DNA of 9,564 nt from Mycoplasmataceae bacterium (GCA_031278855.1 JAITJR010000004.1:1-9564), one strand, 5' to 3'; shown: positions 1 to 8,117, numbered from the stretch's first letter. The notes: generated by a model not told the origin, from the sequence alone. Translations and numbers: made by a program.

Positions 1-1390
1 AACGCCTGAAACTTACAAAATTAAAATCAGCGTCGATGGAATTAAAGACCCATCTGATGACATTCCATTTGAAGTAGTGAATCCGCCGCAAATTAGTAGT
101 ATTACCATTAAAGGCTTACAAGCAGTTTCAACTACTGCTGGCATAACTAATGCGACTGTGGCTAATTATTGAGCTCAAGCCAACGATGGTAAATTATTAG
201 ACAACAACCTATTGACATGAAGCATTAATGGGGAGCATCCTGATGGTATTACAATAGACGACAACGGAAATCTATCTGTCGATAACACAATTACTGCTGG
301 AACATATCCTATTACTATTCGTTGTGCTTTAACAGATAGTGACCCCGTTATTGCAAACACTATATCCGTTAACATTACTATCACCACCACACCACAACCC
401 GCACCTACTACAATCAGCATTGTAGGCCCAACTGCAGTAAGCGGATATAGTGGCATAGCTAACGATAACGCCGCTCGTTTTATTGTTCACGATCAAAATA
501 ATTATTGAATAAAAGAAAATATATCATGAGCAATTGATGATTCACCTACAGGCGTTACGATAACAACTGGAACTGATGGCATTGGTGTATTGCAACTTGC
601 TGATACTGCCACTAGTCAAACCATCAACATAAAAACAACCTATACTCCTGCTGGCGGTGCTCCAATAACTAGTGCAAATTTTTCAATCACTATTACCATC
701 GCAGCTATCCCATCCGTTTATAAAAGCGCCGATGCTTCTGATTGAGAAGGAAGAACAGCTGGAACATTACAATTCAATTCAACCCTTGCTACAAATGATT
801 TCGACGAAAGTTGTTACACTTATTACTATAGAGATTCTAGTGCTGCTGCCAATTTTTCGGCTAAAGATTTGATAATACCTAGTGAAGTTTCATGCAATGG
901 TGTATCAGCTAAAACATGATTACTTCCTTGCAAACAGGCGGAGGATTGAGGCACTTTCTATGGCTGTACGCTATCTGGTAGTTTAACATTTTCCGAAGGC
1001 ACCAAAGAAATTGGGAATCAATTTTCCATTTTTTCAGGCGGAAGCAACATAAACATTAACAAACTAATTTTACCATCTTCTCTAGAAATGATTAAAAGAG
1101 AATCGTTTTATGCATTTGGTGCGGTTACAACCCCTACTCTAAACTTACCTAAAAAGCTTACCACCATCGGCAATAATGCATTTCACAGCGTAAAAACACA
1201 ACTAATTGTTGGTAATTATGATGATTTTCCTAATTCTACTGTTGATTCAAATGCGTTTTATGGGATAGAAAGTATTGGTGGCACTGAAAATAAAGGCTAT
1301 GTTATTAATATCGGTACCAAAACAAGTTCCGAATTTTTAACTTGGTTAAAAACCAAAGGATTAAATGATGCATATTTTACTGCATTCTAA
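1..1390 (+). CDS. Large surface protein, C-terminal part (Ig-like domains plus BspA-type LRR)
   Basis: The gene begins before the window. The frame starting at base 2 is open to the TAA at 1388-1390 once TGA is read as Trp, giving about 462 residues; seven TGA codons fall in it. The first ~240 residues are Thr/Ile/Asn/Gly-rich beta sequence in at least two Ig-like units, for example 'LTWSINGEHPDGITIDDNG' (~210-265) and 'ISWAIDDSPTGVTITTG' (~520-575). The units are joined by a Pro/Thr linker, 'ITTTPQPAPTTISI'. The last ~140 residues hold leucine-rich repeats of the BspA/LRR_5 kind: 'LILPSSLEMIKRESFYAF' (~1064-1117) and 'LNLPKKLTTIGNNAFHS' (~1139-1189). LRR_5 proteins are generally surface-exposed and bind host or matrix proteins, so an adhesin role is inferred. 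The membrane anchor would be upstream and is not seen. The same style of protein starts at 8210, so the two may be paralogues. Confidence 0.85.
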
Positions 1391-1424
1391 ATTTAGGGTA
1401 AATAACAAATTACTTCCTCGGCAA

Positions 1425-1448
1425 ATAGTTACATAAATAATTAACTAT
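1425..1448 (+). terminator. Weak hairpin downstream of the surface-protein gene
   Basis: A 7-bp perfect stem, ATAGTTA (1425-1431) with TAACTAT (1442-1448), has a 10-nt loop and lies 35 nt after the stop codon. It is all but one pair A-T and no clean T-run follows, so it is a poor intrinsic terminator. It is the only obvious fold before the repeat at 1496. Confidence 0.2.
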
Positions 1449-1495
1449 CTTACTTACTTAATAAAGTTGACTTTACCTACAAAACTAATTTTTTA

Positions 1496-1615
1496 AAAAA
1501 TGGCGATTTCCCAAGCAATATTTGGGTTAAGTTATTTTTCTGCTAAATTATCTGTTAAACTTGGATATAACCATTTACTGAACTAATTTCATCTCAAAAG
1601 TAACAAACACTATAA
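1496..1615 (+). repeat. 120-bp direct repeat, left copy
   Basis: This 120-nt segment is repeated at 5396-5515 in the same orientation. By eye there are about six substitutions and two 1-nt indels (~93% identity), and the last 36 nt, up to TATAA at 1611-1615, are identical. The two copies bracket the helicase gene. The right copy carries the -10 box of the dehydrogenase operon; here the box reads TATAAC and no real gene follows closely, although an AGGAAAA stretch resembling the downstream RBS region occurs at ~1632. This copy contains a perfect small hairpin, CCCAA (1510-1514) with TTGGG (1522-1526), which is broken by a G in the right copy. It is most simply a duplicated intergenic/promoter segment. 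Confidence 0.9.
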
Positions 1616-1703
1616 CCCGACTTTATCACTTAGGAAAAAGATAATATAAAAATAACACTGAAAAATCAACAGTTTTTTGCATTTTACTACTACTTTTTAT
1701 GTG

Positions 1704-1798
1704 TAGATAAATAGGTATATTCGCATATTTACTAAATAAGTTTTATTTGCTTTGTATATTTTGATTTCTTCTATGAACATATACCTATCATTTATCTA
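1704..1798 (+). repeat. Imperfect inverted repeat upstream of helicase gene
   Basis: TAGATAAATAGGTATAT (1704-1720) is the reverse complement of the segment at 1779-1798 (ATATACCTATCATTTATCTA), apart from a 3-nt insertion (CAT) in the right arm. The spacer is 58 nt and AT-rich, and itself holds a small AAATAA/TTATTT fold (~1734-1748). Possible roles are an operator, a cruciform or a mobile-element end; none can be assigned from sequence. The rest of 1616-1909 shows no gene apart from the weak small ORF at 1773. Confidence 0.5.
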
Positions 1799-1877
1799 TG
1801 CTATATATGATAAATTTAAAAGTCAAGAAGATATTGATTTTATTGATAAAAATGAATTTTTTGGAATATTTTTTTAG
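1773..1877 (+). CDS. Possible small ORF of 34 aa (uncertain)
   Basis: ATG at 1773 opens a 34-residue frame to TAG at 1875-1877, beginning 'MNIYLSFIYAIYDKFKSQE' and ending 'DKNEFFGIFF'. It has a hydrophobic start and a charged middle, which is protein-like but far from conclusive in DNA this AT-rich. No ribosome binding site is visible before it, and its beginning overlaps the right arm of the inverted repeat. It ends 32 nt before the helicase start, in a different frame. It could be a leader peptide, a remnant of a disrupted gene, or chance. I do not recognise a family. Confidence 0.2.
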   Translation: MNIYLSFIYAIYDKFKSQEDIDFIDKNEFFGIFF

Positions 1878-1896
1878 GTGCATTTTAGTGATGATA

Positions 1897-1902
1897 TATA
1901 AT
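1897..1902 (+). promoter_or_regulatory. -10 box for the helicase gene, leaderless arrangement
   Basis: A perfect TATAAT ends 7 nt before the ATG at 1910, so transcription should start at or beside the start codon. The -35 region (~1874-1879, TTAGGT) is weak. No Shine-Dalgarno is present, and an in-frame TAA at 1904-1906 rules out any earlier start. The layout TATAATCT-N4-CATG recurs at 8063-8078. Confidence 0.6.
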
Positions 1903-1909
1903 CTAAAGC

Positions 1910-4900
1910 ATGTCTAAAATTAGTAGAAAAAATGCAATTGATCATTTAAGAAAATTACAAAAAAGATTAATCATAAATGATACGAGTGCTCAAGCAATGT
2001 ATACAAAATTTAATGACCGTTCTTCTAAAATATTTGATTTACATCGATTGTCTGAGTATGAGCCTAACTATTTAAGCATTTTATTTCATGGTAAACATTT
2101 AATTATCGAAACTAGAGAACCTAATGATCAGTTAGCAAAAAACCTAATTCAACATTTGAGAAAAATCATCAATTCTAACCAAACAAAAGTTAAAGATCTT
2201 AATGTTGATGCACTTTATTTAGGCTATCCATATATTATTGGAACATCTGGTAAAATAGAAAAAGAGGAAGATGCATCTCAGGTTTTTAGAGCACCTTTAA
2301 TTCTGTGGAAAATAAATTTAGAAATAATTGGCCCCACTAAATTAAAACTTTGATTAGATATTGATAATGAGAACTTAAAAGTTAACATGTCTTTGTTGGC
2401 AAGGTTATTAGTTATTAATAAAAAAACTTTTGACTTAAATAGCGTTCGTTTGTTATTTACTTCAGAAAATTTTGTTGAAGACGTACTTAAAATATATGAA
2501 ACTTGTGGTTGTCATTTTCTCAAGGATGAAAAAGCGAGATTTATTGATGCTTTTAAAAATCGAAAAAGCACTAAATTTATCAACCCACAAGCAGGTAGAC
2601 AAGAATTACTTAAATCAGTTGATAAAACAAGCGACACCTTAAATGTTTTTGCCGTTCTAGGAATCTTTGCATATGGCAATGAAAGTTTATATAACTTATA
2701 TGAAGAAATGATTAGTAAGGACGGTCCTGAATTTTATCAAGAATTAAATGATAGATTTTCCGAGGGGCTTGAACAAAAAGAAGAATTTAAAGAAAATCAA
2801 TTAATGCAAGTTACACCATTAGATTATTCTCAAAAAATGGCAATTTCTTATGCGTTGAAAGGTGATCTTGTAATCCAAGGTCCGCCTGGCACTGGTAAGT
2901 CACAAGTAATAACTAACATAATTGCTAATGCAATTCAAAAAAATAAAACGGTACTTTTTGTTACAGAAAAATATGTAGCTGCCGAAGTCGTTCACAATCG
3001 GCTAAATAAAATTAGTAGGTTTGCCTTGCCGATATTTGATATTGCAAATAATTCTAAAAAAGATAATTTTTATAAAAAAATTGAAAATTCTCTAATGAAT
3101 ATAGAATCTCCTGAATTTTCAAAAAATCACAGTTCTGACGAGATTGAAGCAAAATTTCAACAGATACTAGAATATAAAAATTTCTCAGCTACCAAAGAGT
3201 CAAAGAACTGACTATTATTTTTGCAAGAAAATTATAAAAAATTTGATGACTTTAATGAATGAAGATGCGACATTAAATCACTATTAAAATTTAAAAATAC
3301 TTCTGATTTTAATGACTACATAGAAACTTTTAAACTAAATAAAGAAGCTTACCAAAAGTTCTTACCAATTATTAAAAATAATCATTTAGATGCTGATTGC
3401 ACGGAAAAATTATATTATGTAAATACTTTTTTTATTGATAAGGAAAGTTTCAATCACGATGATTTGGCCTTTTATCTTGTCAAAAATAAAATTAAAGAAA
3501 AATATAATTTTTTAAATAAATTTACCATTAAAAGAACGCTAAAAAAGCAAAAATATTTACCTATATTTAATTTCTTTAAAAACGCATCGACATCTACAAG
3601 AGAACTATTTTTATCTTTTAATCAAGAAACATTTTGACATTTTCACGATACCATTAACTCTGCAACAACGAAAGAAACTAATTTATTTTTGAGAAAGTAC
3701 GATCATAAGTTTTTTTGATTATGAAAAACTTTTAAAATTTATTGAATTTGAAAAGTTTGAACAAACTAATGCTGAAATGTTAGCAACGGTTAATGTTGAT
3801 TTTAATAGTGAAATTAAAAATTTAATGTCAACAAAATTAATTAATGATAACAAAGAAATATTGAAAAATCATCTCGGTAATTTATATCGAATTTTATCAA
3901 AAGATAACGAAGCCCAAAAACAACGTAGTGATTTGCTTAACCATTCAAAGGGAACGCGAAAGAGAAAAATCCAATGAGCCATAAAAAGATACGAAAAAGC
4001 AATAAATTTATTTTTCCCTGTTATTATTTCTTCTCCCAATGATGTAGCGGCCATATTTAACCATAAGCGATTTGATTATGTTGTGATTGATGAAGCTTCA
4101 CAAGTAACCTTAGAAAGAGCACTCCCAATACTATACTTGGGTAACACACGCATTATTTCTGGCGACAAACAGCAACTTCAACCAACTGATTTCTTTCAAT
4201 CAAAATTGAAAGAAGAATATGAAGAAACTTATTCTGATGATGATGCTTCAGTCATTAACGACACGAGTGATATACAAGATTCAAATTCTTTATTGGAATA
4301 TGTTGAGAAAAAATATCATATCGAGATGCTAACCTACCACTACCGTTCATCGAAACGTGAATTAATACAATTTTCCAATGTCGTGTTTTACGATGGCCAA
4401 TTGGTTGTTGCCAATTCACCTAAAGACAATAAACCAGGAATCGAAATAGTAGATGTTAATGGTTTGTGAGATGGTAAAACTAATATTTTTGAAGCGAAAA
4501 AGATTGTGGAAAAAATTAAGAGTATTTGCTCAAAGCCCCACCATGGATCGATTGGCGTAATAACATTTAATATTAATCAAAAAAATCTCATCGATAGCCT
4601 AATCGAACAAGAAAATGATGCTAATATAAATAAAGAATTAAATCGAAAAAAAGAAAACGGTGAAGATGAATCTTTATTTGTAAAAAATTTGGAAAATGTT
4701 CAAGGCGATGAAAGAGATATCATTATTTTTTCTTTGACATATGCTAAACAGGGAGATGGAAGTTTTAGCCAAAGATTTGGCCCTATTAATCAAAAAGCTG
4801 GTGAAAATAGAATAAACGTAGCGGTTTCTCGTGCAAAAAATAAAATCTATATTTTCAAATCTATTAAAGCTAGTTCAATAGCTAGAGCTGGTCAATCTAA

Positions 4901-5372
4901 GGGTAGACAAGTTTTTCATGATTATGTCGAATATGTAGAACTTTTTGCTAAATCAAATGATTTAGAATCAAAAGAAATTAAATCGTTATTTAATAGATAT
5001 CTAAATACATCTGAAGAAAAAAATGATATTGAACAAACACACAGATTTGATTCTCCTTTTGAAGAAGATGTATATCATGAAATATTCAATAAATTAGATA
5101 CTAAGAAATATAAAATTGAAACACAAATTCAACAAAGTGGCTATCGAATTGATCTTGCCATCAAGGAATTGAAAACTGGAAATTTTGTTCTTGCCATTGA
5201 ATGCGATGGACATCAATACCATCACGCAAATCAGATGCAAAAAGATAACGACTTCTATCGACAAAATTATTTGGAAAATAGAGGATGGGCATTCTATCGC
5301 ATTGATTCATGAAAATGATATCGCAGTGACAGAAATAAAATAGTTCAAGAAATACTAAAGAAACTTCTTTAG
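1910..5372 (+). CDS. DUF4011-like SF1 helicase with C-terminal Vsr/MTES-like nuclease, frameshifted
   Basis: This is a probable single-gene anti-phage defence protein: an ATP-driven SF1 (DNA2/Upf1-like) helicase fused to a PD-(D/E)XK nuclease. It would be ~1153 aa if one T is removed at 3710-3716; residues below use that joined frame. The N-terminus resembles DUF4011 ('DALYLGYPYIIG', then 'FRAPLILWKINLE'). Walker A is GPPGTGKS (324-331), Walker B VVIDEAS (D727, E728) and motif III GDKQQLQPTDFF. 'YHYRSSKRELIQFSNVVFYDG' matches motif IV of these helicases, QGDERD motif V, and GENRINVAVSRA (~964-975) motif VI. The nuclease (~1046 to the end) has SPFEEDVY, GYRIDLAI (D1081) and IECDGHQYH (E1097, D1099). 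As sequenced, frame 2 runs from 1910 to TAA at 3767-3769 (619 aa, lacking Walker B and the nuclease). The rest is in frame 3, open to TAG at 5370. The architecture matches DUF4011-helicase-Vsr proteins (Hhe type, as I recall the name). The gene has its own promoter, stands alone and is markedly AT-rich. It may be phase-variable, a pseudogene, or carry a sequencing error. Confidence 0.88.
3710..3716 (+). other. T7 homopolymer at the frame change in the helicase gene
   Basis: Seven consecutive T's sit exactly where the coding frame changes. With T7 the frame runs on through several TGA (Trp) codons to TAA at 3767. With T6 the sequence reads AAG TTT TTT GAT TAT GAA (KFFDYE) and stays open to 5370, with all later helicase motifs in place. 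Other 7-nt runs (for example A7 at 3074-3080) occur in this gene without a frame change, so the length alone is not special. Confidence 0.85.
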
Positions 5373-5395
5373 TTGTTATTAATTTTAGTTGAATT

Positions 5396-5515
5396 AAAAA
5401 TGGCGATATCCGAAGCAATATTTGGGTTTAAGTTGTTTTTTGCTAAATTATCTGTTAAACTCGGGTATAACCATTTATTGAACTAATTTCATCTCAAAAG
5501 TAACAAACACTATAA
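5396..5515 (+). repeat. 120-bp direct repeat, right copy
   Basis: This is the second copy of the segment at 1496-1615, in the same orientation and ~93% identical by eye. It starts 23 nt after the helicase stop and ends within the -10 box (5511-5516) of the dehydrogenase operon. This copy therefore appears to be functional promoter DNA, with the left copy its duplicate. Recombination between copies would delete the whole helicase gene, about 3.9 kb, and leave one intact copy in front of the operon. Confidence 0.9.
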
Positions 5516-5516
5516 T
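5511..5516 (+). promoter_or_regulatory. -10 box of the dehydrogenase operon
   Basis: A perfect TATAAT lies 19 nt before the ATG at 5536. The -35 at normal spacing (TTCATC, ~5488-5493) is poor; a TTGAAC at 5478-5483 is too far away at 27 nt. An AGGA at 5527-5530 gives a ribosome binding site 5 nt before the start codon. The left repeat copy has TATAAC at the equivalent place. Confidence 0.5.
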
Positions 5517-5535
5517 ATGCATCTTCAGGAAAATC

Positions 5536-6513
5536 ATGTTCGCTTATCAAACCTGTTCAGAACTTATCATCGGCTGTAAATCATTTCACCCTCTAATACG
5601 ATTAGTACGTGAAAAACATTTTAAAAAAATTGTCATTATTTATGAGCAAACCCATCACGGGATTGTGCCTGCAGGTGTCCGTCGCTTAGTTCGTCAGCTA
5701 GAAAGCAAAACAAATCAATGTATATTAGCTCCAGTGGATATTCGTTTGGAACTAGTTAAATTAGACACAGCAGTTGATTTAGTAATTAGTTATGGCACCC
5801 GTCATGTACACGATATTGCTAAGCGATCTAATGTTTTTGGAGCAACTATCTATTGTATCGAAACTACGCCAGGTCATATGTCTTCTTATGGAACTGGTAT
5901 TGTATGAGAACATAATCAAACAGCTTGGAAAGCAATTACACCACAAGTTATTTTTAATGCTTGTCAAAAAGCATCACCATGAGATATTTGAGATTTTTTA
6001 TATTTTCTACATGATATTCCACTCGCCTTGGAAGCAGTTTTTAATGTAGCTAAACAAAATGATTTTATTATCACTTGTGCTTTTGGGGGCATCCTGCAAA
6101 TTTTAAAGTTATACCAGCAAGCTAAAGCAACTCGTAATCGTTGTAAGTTAAAAAAGATTCGTTGTGCTCTAGCTCAAGCGGATGTATTAACTAAAAATGC
6201 CTACAACAATGCCCCGTTATCCATGGAAGTGAAGGAAATCGCACAAGCCATCCAGCATTATCGTCAGTTTGAAGTAGTGACTGCTCTTGAGTCGTTGGAC
6301 ATGGTTAATAATCAAATTCGTCGCCACGGGATGGAAATTGAAACGATTTTGCATTGTTTAGGCACTAATCTAGTTAGCTTCCAAAAAGATTTTGAATTGA
6401 TGTACAATGATTTTCTAAATGAACCAAAACGTTGGGAAGTATCCAGCGATATCTTGGGGAAGAAATTAACCGAAATTGTGGGTCGAAATCAACAGACAAG
6501 GAGATTGATGTAA
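5536..6513 (+). CDS. Degenerate iron-ADH / glycerol dehydrogenase-like protein (325 aa)
   Basis: The ATG follows AGGA at good spacing and the frame is open to TAA at 6511-6513, with internal TGA codons read as Trp. The first ~120 residues align by eye with the Rossmann-like half of the DHQ synthase-like/iron-ADH superfamily: 'IIGCKSFHPLIRLVRE' matches the usual 'FGxGxLxxLxxLL', and 'IETTPGHMSSYGTG' sits where 'xxTTAGTGSE' is normal. However, the GGGS dinucleotide loop is replaced by GTRH (87-90, in 'YGTRHVHDIAK'). The expected His/Asp metal ligands and the 'TPHG' motif are not visible in the mostly helical C-terminal half. At 325 aa it is also shorter than typical members (~380 aa). The intact homologue starts 3 nt downstream, so they are surely co-transcribed. 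It could be a pseudoenzyme or partner subunit, or a divergent dehydrogenase of unknown substrate. No symbol is justified. Confidence 0.75.
6498..6503 (+). promoter_or_regulatory. Ribosome binding site for the iron-ADH gene, wide spacing
   Basis: AAGGAG is a strong Shine-Dalgarno inside the end of the upstream gene. It is 13 nt from the ATG at 6517, longer than usual. A nearer ATG at 6508 is in the same frame but is immediately followed by TAA, so 6517 is the usable start. The layout suggests translational coupling. Confidence 0.5.
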
Positions 6514-6516
6514 ACT

Positions 6517-7821
6517 ATGATTTATCAGATTTTTACGACTCTACTCAAGTGGAAATCATCCCGATTGTTTTTACAGTGGGCTAAAAAAAGAAAGTTATGT
6601 CAAATGCTCGTACCGATGTTACGTGAATGAGCCGAAAGGGATACCGTTTTTCAATACCCCGTTTTAAGTTTGTTAGGTCAAAACACTTTAAACGAATTTG
6701 GTCGGGCTCTTGCTAAATGAAAATTACGACGACCTTTAATTGTTACTGATCCAATATTAATTAAAACAGGGGTAGTAGCACAAGTTATCCAACAGTTAAA
6801 TATTCATAAAATTAAGTTTGTTATTTTCGAAGGGGTTAAACCTAATCCTTCCACTACTGTGGTAAACAGTATTGTCAAAATGTATCGCAGAGGCGAATGT
6901 GATGCTTTAATTTCAATTGGTGGTGGTAGTGCTCATGATGCGATCAAAGGAGCTAGTTTAGTATTATCAAATGCTAAACCAATCCGCGAATTTCAAGGAT
7001 TGAATGTTAGTAAAAATGCCGCCATCATGCCCATCATTGCTGTTAACACGACAGCTGGCACAGGTAGTGGTGCTACTAATGTTGCGGTCATTACTGATGA
7101 ACTAAAGCATTTTAAAATGACTTTAACTGATAAGAACATCCAACCCCATATTTTAGTTGATGATAGTGACCTGATGATGGGGTTGCCAGTACTTTCATCT
7201 GTGTGAACGGGGATTGACACATTAGTACACGGCATTGAAGCTGATTTATCGATTTATACCAGTTATTTTACTAAGACCTATGCTCGTCAATGTATGCGCA
7301 TGGTTTACCGTTTTTTGCCGACAATATATCAGAATCCCAATAACCAAGAAGCTCGTGAAAAATTAGCATACGCAGAATTTTTGGGTGGCATCGCTTTTAA
7401 CAACTCTTCTTTAGGTTTTATCCATTCTTTATCGCATGCCATGAGTGGCGTATTTAATACGCCACATGGCTTAGCAAACGGGGTTTTGTTACCATATGTT
7501 TTGGATTATGAATTAAAATACAATAAGGTTGTTGCCAAAATTGCAAAACTTGGTGACTATCTATGTATGGATCTACCATCAAAAGATGAATTGGGTAAAG
7601 CCAAGGATGCGATTAGAAGTATTGTAACTTTTACAAAAGGTTTAGGTATTCCTACTAATTTAAATGAAGTGCAACCAAAAATTACTAAACAACAAATTCA
7701 CCAAATGGCGATCAAAGCAATGAAAGATTTTTGTGGAATTTCTAATCCAGTTCAATTTTCAAAACGTGAAGTAATGCATATTTATCAAAATGCTATTCAG
7801 GGTAAATTTGATAATATTTAA
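6517..7821 (+). CDS. Iron-containing alcohol dehydrogenase (434 aa)
   Basis: This is a group III, metal-dependent, NAD(P)-linked dehydrogenase, probably cytosolic, interconverting an alcohol or diol and its aldehyde or ketone. It carries the dinucleotide loop GGGSAHD (135-141) and TTAGTGS (178-184). The four metal ligands correspond to those of E. coli FucO: D234 and H238 (in TGIDTLVH), H303 (FIHSLSH) and H317 (TPHG). H307 is also conserved. The substrate cannot be inferred; lactaldehyde/propanediol, ethanol and butanol enzymes share these motifs. The start follows AAGGAG (13 nt) and lies 3 nt after the preceding gene. An odd point is an N-terminal extension of ~45 basic and hydrophobic residues before the usual beginning ('VFQYPVLSLLGQNTLNEFG'). 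Trp is encoded by both TGA and TGG. The frame is intact to TAA at 7819-7821, so the enzyme is expected to be active. Confidence 0.92.
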
Positions 7822-7856
7822 ACATTTATTTAAGCCAACTTATTTATGACTTTTGT

Positions 7857-7889
7857 AATTCTAGCTACATTCAAATTAGAAATATTTTT
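7857..7889 (+). terminator. Weak candidate terminator after the dehydrogenase operon
   Basis: TTCTA (7859-7863) pairs with TAGAA (7877-7881) around a 13-nt loop, followed shortly by five T's (7885-7889). The stem is short and AT-rich. It is placed correctly, 38 nt after the stop, but the evidence is thin. No gene is visible from 7822 to the leader ORF at 8076. Confidence 0.25.
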
Positions 7890-7980
7890 CGTAAATTACT
7901 ACAGCACATAACACCTGATATTTTGTTGTTAAAATTTTCAAGTGTAATGTTCACTGTAAATAATGTTGCAAAATGGTGTG

Positions 7981-8015
7981 CTTAGTAACAAGCATTATGT
8001 CGATGCAAAACTAAG
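7981..8015 (+). repeat. Nested inverted repeat upstream of the surface-protein promoter
   Basis: CTTAGT (7981-7986) pairs with ACTAAG (8010-8015), and inside it GCAT (7992-7995) pairs with ATGC (8003-8006). The element sits ~50 nt upstream of the -10 box at 8063. A second small inverted repeat, TTAGT (8041-8045) with ACTAA (8052-8056), lies in the -35/spacer region. Either could be a regulator site; neither is assigned. Confidence 0.35.
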
Positions 8016-8062
8016 TAATTAAGTGAAATTTATATTCACATTAGTTTTTTGACTAAATTAAC

Positions 8063-8068
8063 TATAAT
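8063..8068 (+). promoter_or_regulatory. -10 box for the leader and surface-protein gene
   Basis: A perfect TATAAT has a weak -35 (TTAGTT, 8041-8046, 16-nt spacer). The expected transcription start is at about 8075-8076, which coincides with the ATG of the leader ORF. This gives a ~134-nt 5' leader before the structural gene at 8210. The spacing and the first bases after the box (TATAATCT-N4-CATG) are the same as at 1897-1912. Confidence 0.55.
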
Positions 8069-8075
8069 CTCTCCC

Positions 8076-8117
8076 ATGCAATTTCATAGGGGGGGGGCAG
8101 ATTTGCTAGTGCGCTAA
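8076..8117 (+). CDS. Putative 13-aa leader ORF containing the G9 tract
   Basis: ATG at 8076 lies 7 nt after the end of the -10 box, so it would be at the 5' end of the mRNA. It reads MQFHRGGADLLVR and stops at TAA 8115-8117, inside the loop of the hairpin at 8108-8122. The G9 run forms codons 5-8. With one extra G the frame would shift and run 39 codons to TAA at 8192-8194, through the strong hairpin at 8147-8181, ending 15 nt before the main ATG. With one fewer G it would stop after 10 codons at 8107-8109. No Shine-Dalgarno is present. Whether it is translated is inference. Confidence 0.35.
   Translation: MQFHRGGADLLVR
8089..8097 (+). repeat. G9 homopolymer tract in the leader
   Basis: Nine consecutive G's occur in otherwise AT-rich DNA, just downstream of the predicted transcription start of a surface-protein gene. 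Runs of this kind are prone to slipped-strand mispairing, and homopolymer-controlled expression of surface antigens is established in mycoplasmas (for example the vlp genes of M. hyorhinis, with poly-A). That this tract varies is a prediction. Confidence 0.9.

Noticed and set aside
175..456. Minus-strand ORF of 93 codons inside the first surface-protein gene
   Set aside because: It lies opposite a continuous + strand frame when TGA is Trp, has no family resemblance, and looks like the complement of Thr/Ile-rich coding DNA.
3713..3718. Programmed +1 frameshift of the prfB type (TTT TGA)
   Set aside because: The base pattern resembles the release-factor-2 shift site, but TGA is a Trp codon here, so there is no stop-codon pause to drive it, and no Shine-Dalgarno-like stimulator is seen upstream. 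Slippage or a real indel is simpler.
6993..7235. Minus-strand ORF of 80 codons within the iron-ADH gene
   Set aside because: It lies opposite conserved iron-ADH motifs and has no independent support.
8049..8054. TTGACT as the -35 box for the promoter at 8063
   Set aside because: The sequence is good but only 8 nt separate it from the -10 box, too short for sigma-70 recognition.
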